Shown here piece after piece: positions 63,742 to 64,000 of a stretch of DNA of 64,000 nt. Each line of letters starts with the position of its first letter. The first letter of the stretch is position 1. The notes under the pieces are model-generated. The model saw only the letters and a list, made by a program, of their open reading frames with translations, searched no databases and had not been told where the DNA came from. The stretch is from Dialister hominis (GTDB taxonomy: Bacteria > Bacillota > Negativicutes > Veillonellales > Dialisteraceae): assembly GCF_007164725.1 (NCBI RefSeq), contig NZ_AP019697.1:788001-852000 (forward strand), read 5' to 3'. A program made the translations under genes and the position numbers.

Positions 63742-64000
63742 AAAGAAAAAACATACCAACTTTTTTGACAAGCTTATTAAAAAATAAAGAAGAATCCAGA
63801 TATGCCCGGATGATTTATGCTGCAATCATTCTCTTGTTCATATTGTCAGCCAGATTATTTTACATGCAGGTGGTCGAGGGCAGTTACTATAAAGAAGAAG
63901 CAGATGGAAACAGAATCCGCAGTATTCCTGTTCAGGCTACCCGCGGAGTCATGTATGACAGGAACGGAGTCATTCTGGCAGGTTCAAGGCCTGCATACAG
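63735..64000 (+). CDS. mrdA: Penicillin-binding protein 2 (class B transpeptidase), N-terminal fragment
   Basis: The first 88 codons are in the window; the rest lies beyond its end. A basic N terminus (MVKRKNIPTFLTSLLKNK) precedes one membrane anchor (MIYAAIILLFILSARLFYMQ) and the start of the PBP dimerisation domain (VVEGSYYKEEADGNRIRSIPVQATRGVMYDRNG). The last motif is shared by PBP2 and SpoVD/FtsI proteins, and location after mreBCD indicates the elongation enzyme PBP2. Start ATG 63735, or GTG 63738, overlaps the mreD stop. Confidence 0.9.
   Translation, partial: MVKRKNIPTFLTSLLKNKEESRYARMIYAAIILLFILSARLFYMQVVEGSYYKEEADGNRIRSIPVQATRGVMYDRNGVILAGSRPAY

Noticed and set aside
1-64000. tRNA, rRNA or CRISPR array
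   Set aside because: No cloverleaf-like, rRNA-like or regularly spaced repeat sequence was noticed on reading; the only large repeats are the MITE pair and the IS1182 pair.

Overview
The window looks like chromosomal DNA from an anaerobic Negativicutes bacterium (Firmicutes with an outer membrane), most likely of the Dialister/Megasphaera/Veillonella group. The genus is inferred from gene content and was not tested. Firmicute traits are the T-box before thrS, an L20-type leader before infC, AGGAGG ribosome sites and many extended -10 promoters (TGnTATAAT). An exported CbiK cobaltochelatase fits a diderm anaerobe. G+C is moderate and most genes are on the + strand.

Layout. 1-9.9 kb: end of trmFO, a 425-bp MITE, a HAD hydrolase, then holB-ricT-trmN6-rsmI, metG-tatD and mazG-HU. 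10-18.2 kb: a processive diacylglycerol glycosyltransferase and the excision-repair run uvrB-uvrA-uvrC. 18.2-26.9 kb: rpmF, an ABC importer of the ABC_sub_bind type with two different binding proteins, rpsO, pnp-dut, a second MITE copy and a NUDIX hydrolase. 27-35.8 kb: a CobN-like / ChlI-like / ChlD-like metallochelatase operon followed by an ABC exporter. 35.8-39.4 kb: galU (minus), an amino-acid ABC ATPase and permease, and an MgtC-type membrane protein. 39.4-43.4 kb: T-box-thrS-hutP family gene, then infC-rpmI-rplT. 43.4-48 kb: an IS1182-family element, fba (minus) and an ISL3-family element. 48.1-56.9 kb: yajQ and the anaerobic cobalamin run cbiD-E-T-F-G-H-J-C, then a BtuCD-type transporter. 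56.9-60.9 kb: a second IS1182 copy with a frameshifted transposase, a BtuF-like lipoprotein and an exported CbiK, both on the minus strand. 61.3-64 kb: mreB-mreC-mreD and the start of a class B PBP (mrdA).

How the genes fit together. CbiD/E/T/F/G/H/J/C cover most of the corrin-ring steps of the oxygen-independent B12 pathway, and CbiK could supply cobalt-sirohydrochlorin. CbiL, CbiA, CbiB and CbiP are not in the window. The separate CobN/ChlI/ChlD operon is not needed for that pathway and has a DtxR-like palindrome upstream, so a metal- or heme-linked role is plausible. It is the best candidate here for an under-described system.

Other points of note: MreB lacks the usual ATPase residues; cbiH starts 115 nt inside cbiG; infC appears to start at ATA; an IS1182 copy sits exactly between the arms of a perfect palindrome; both MITE copies landed just behind rho-independent terminators. 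No tRNA, rRNA or CRISPR array was seen.
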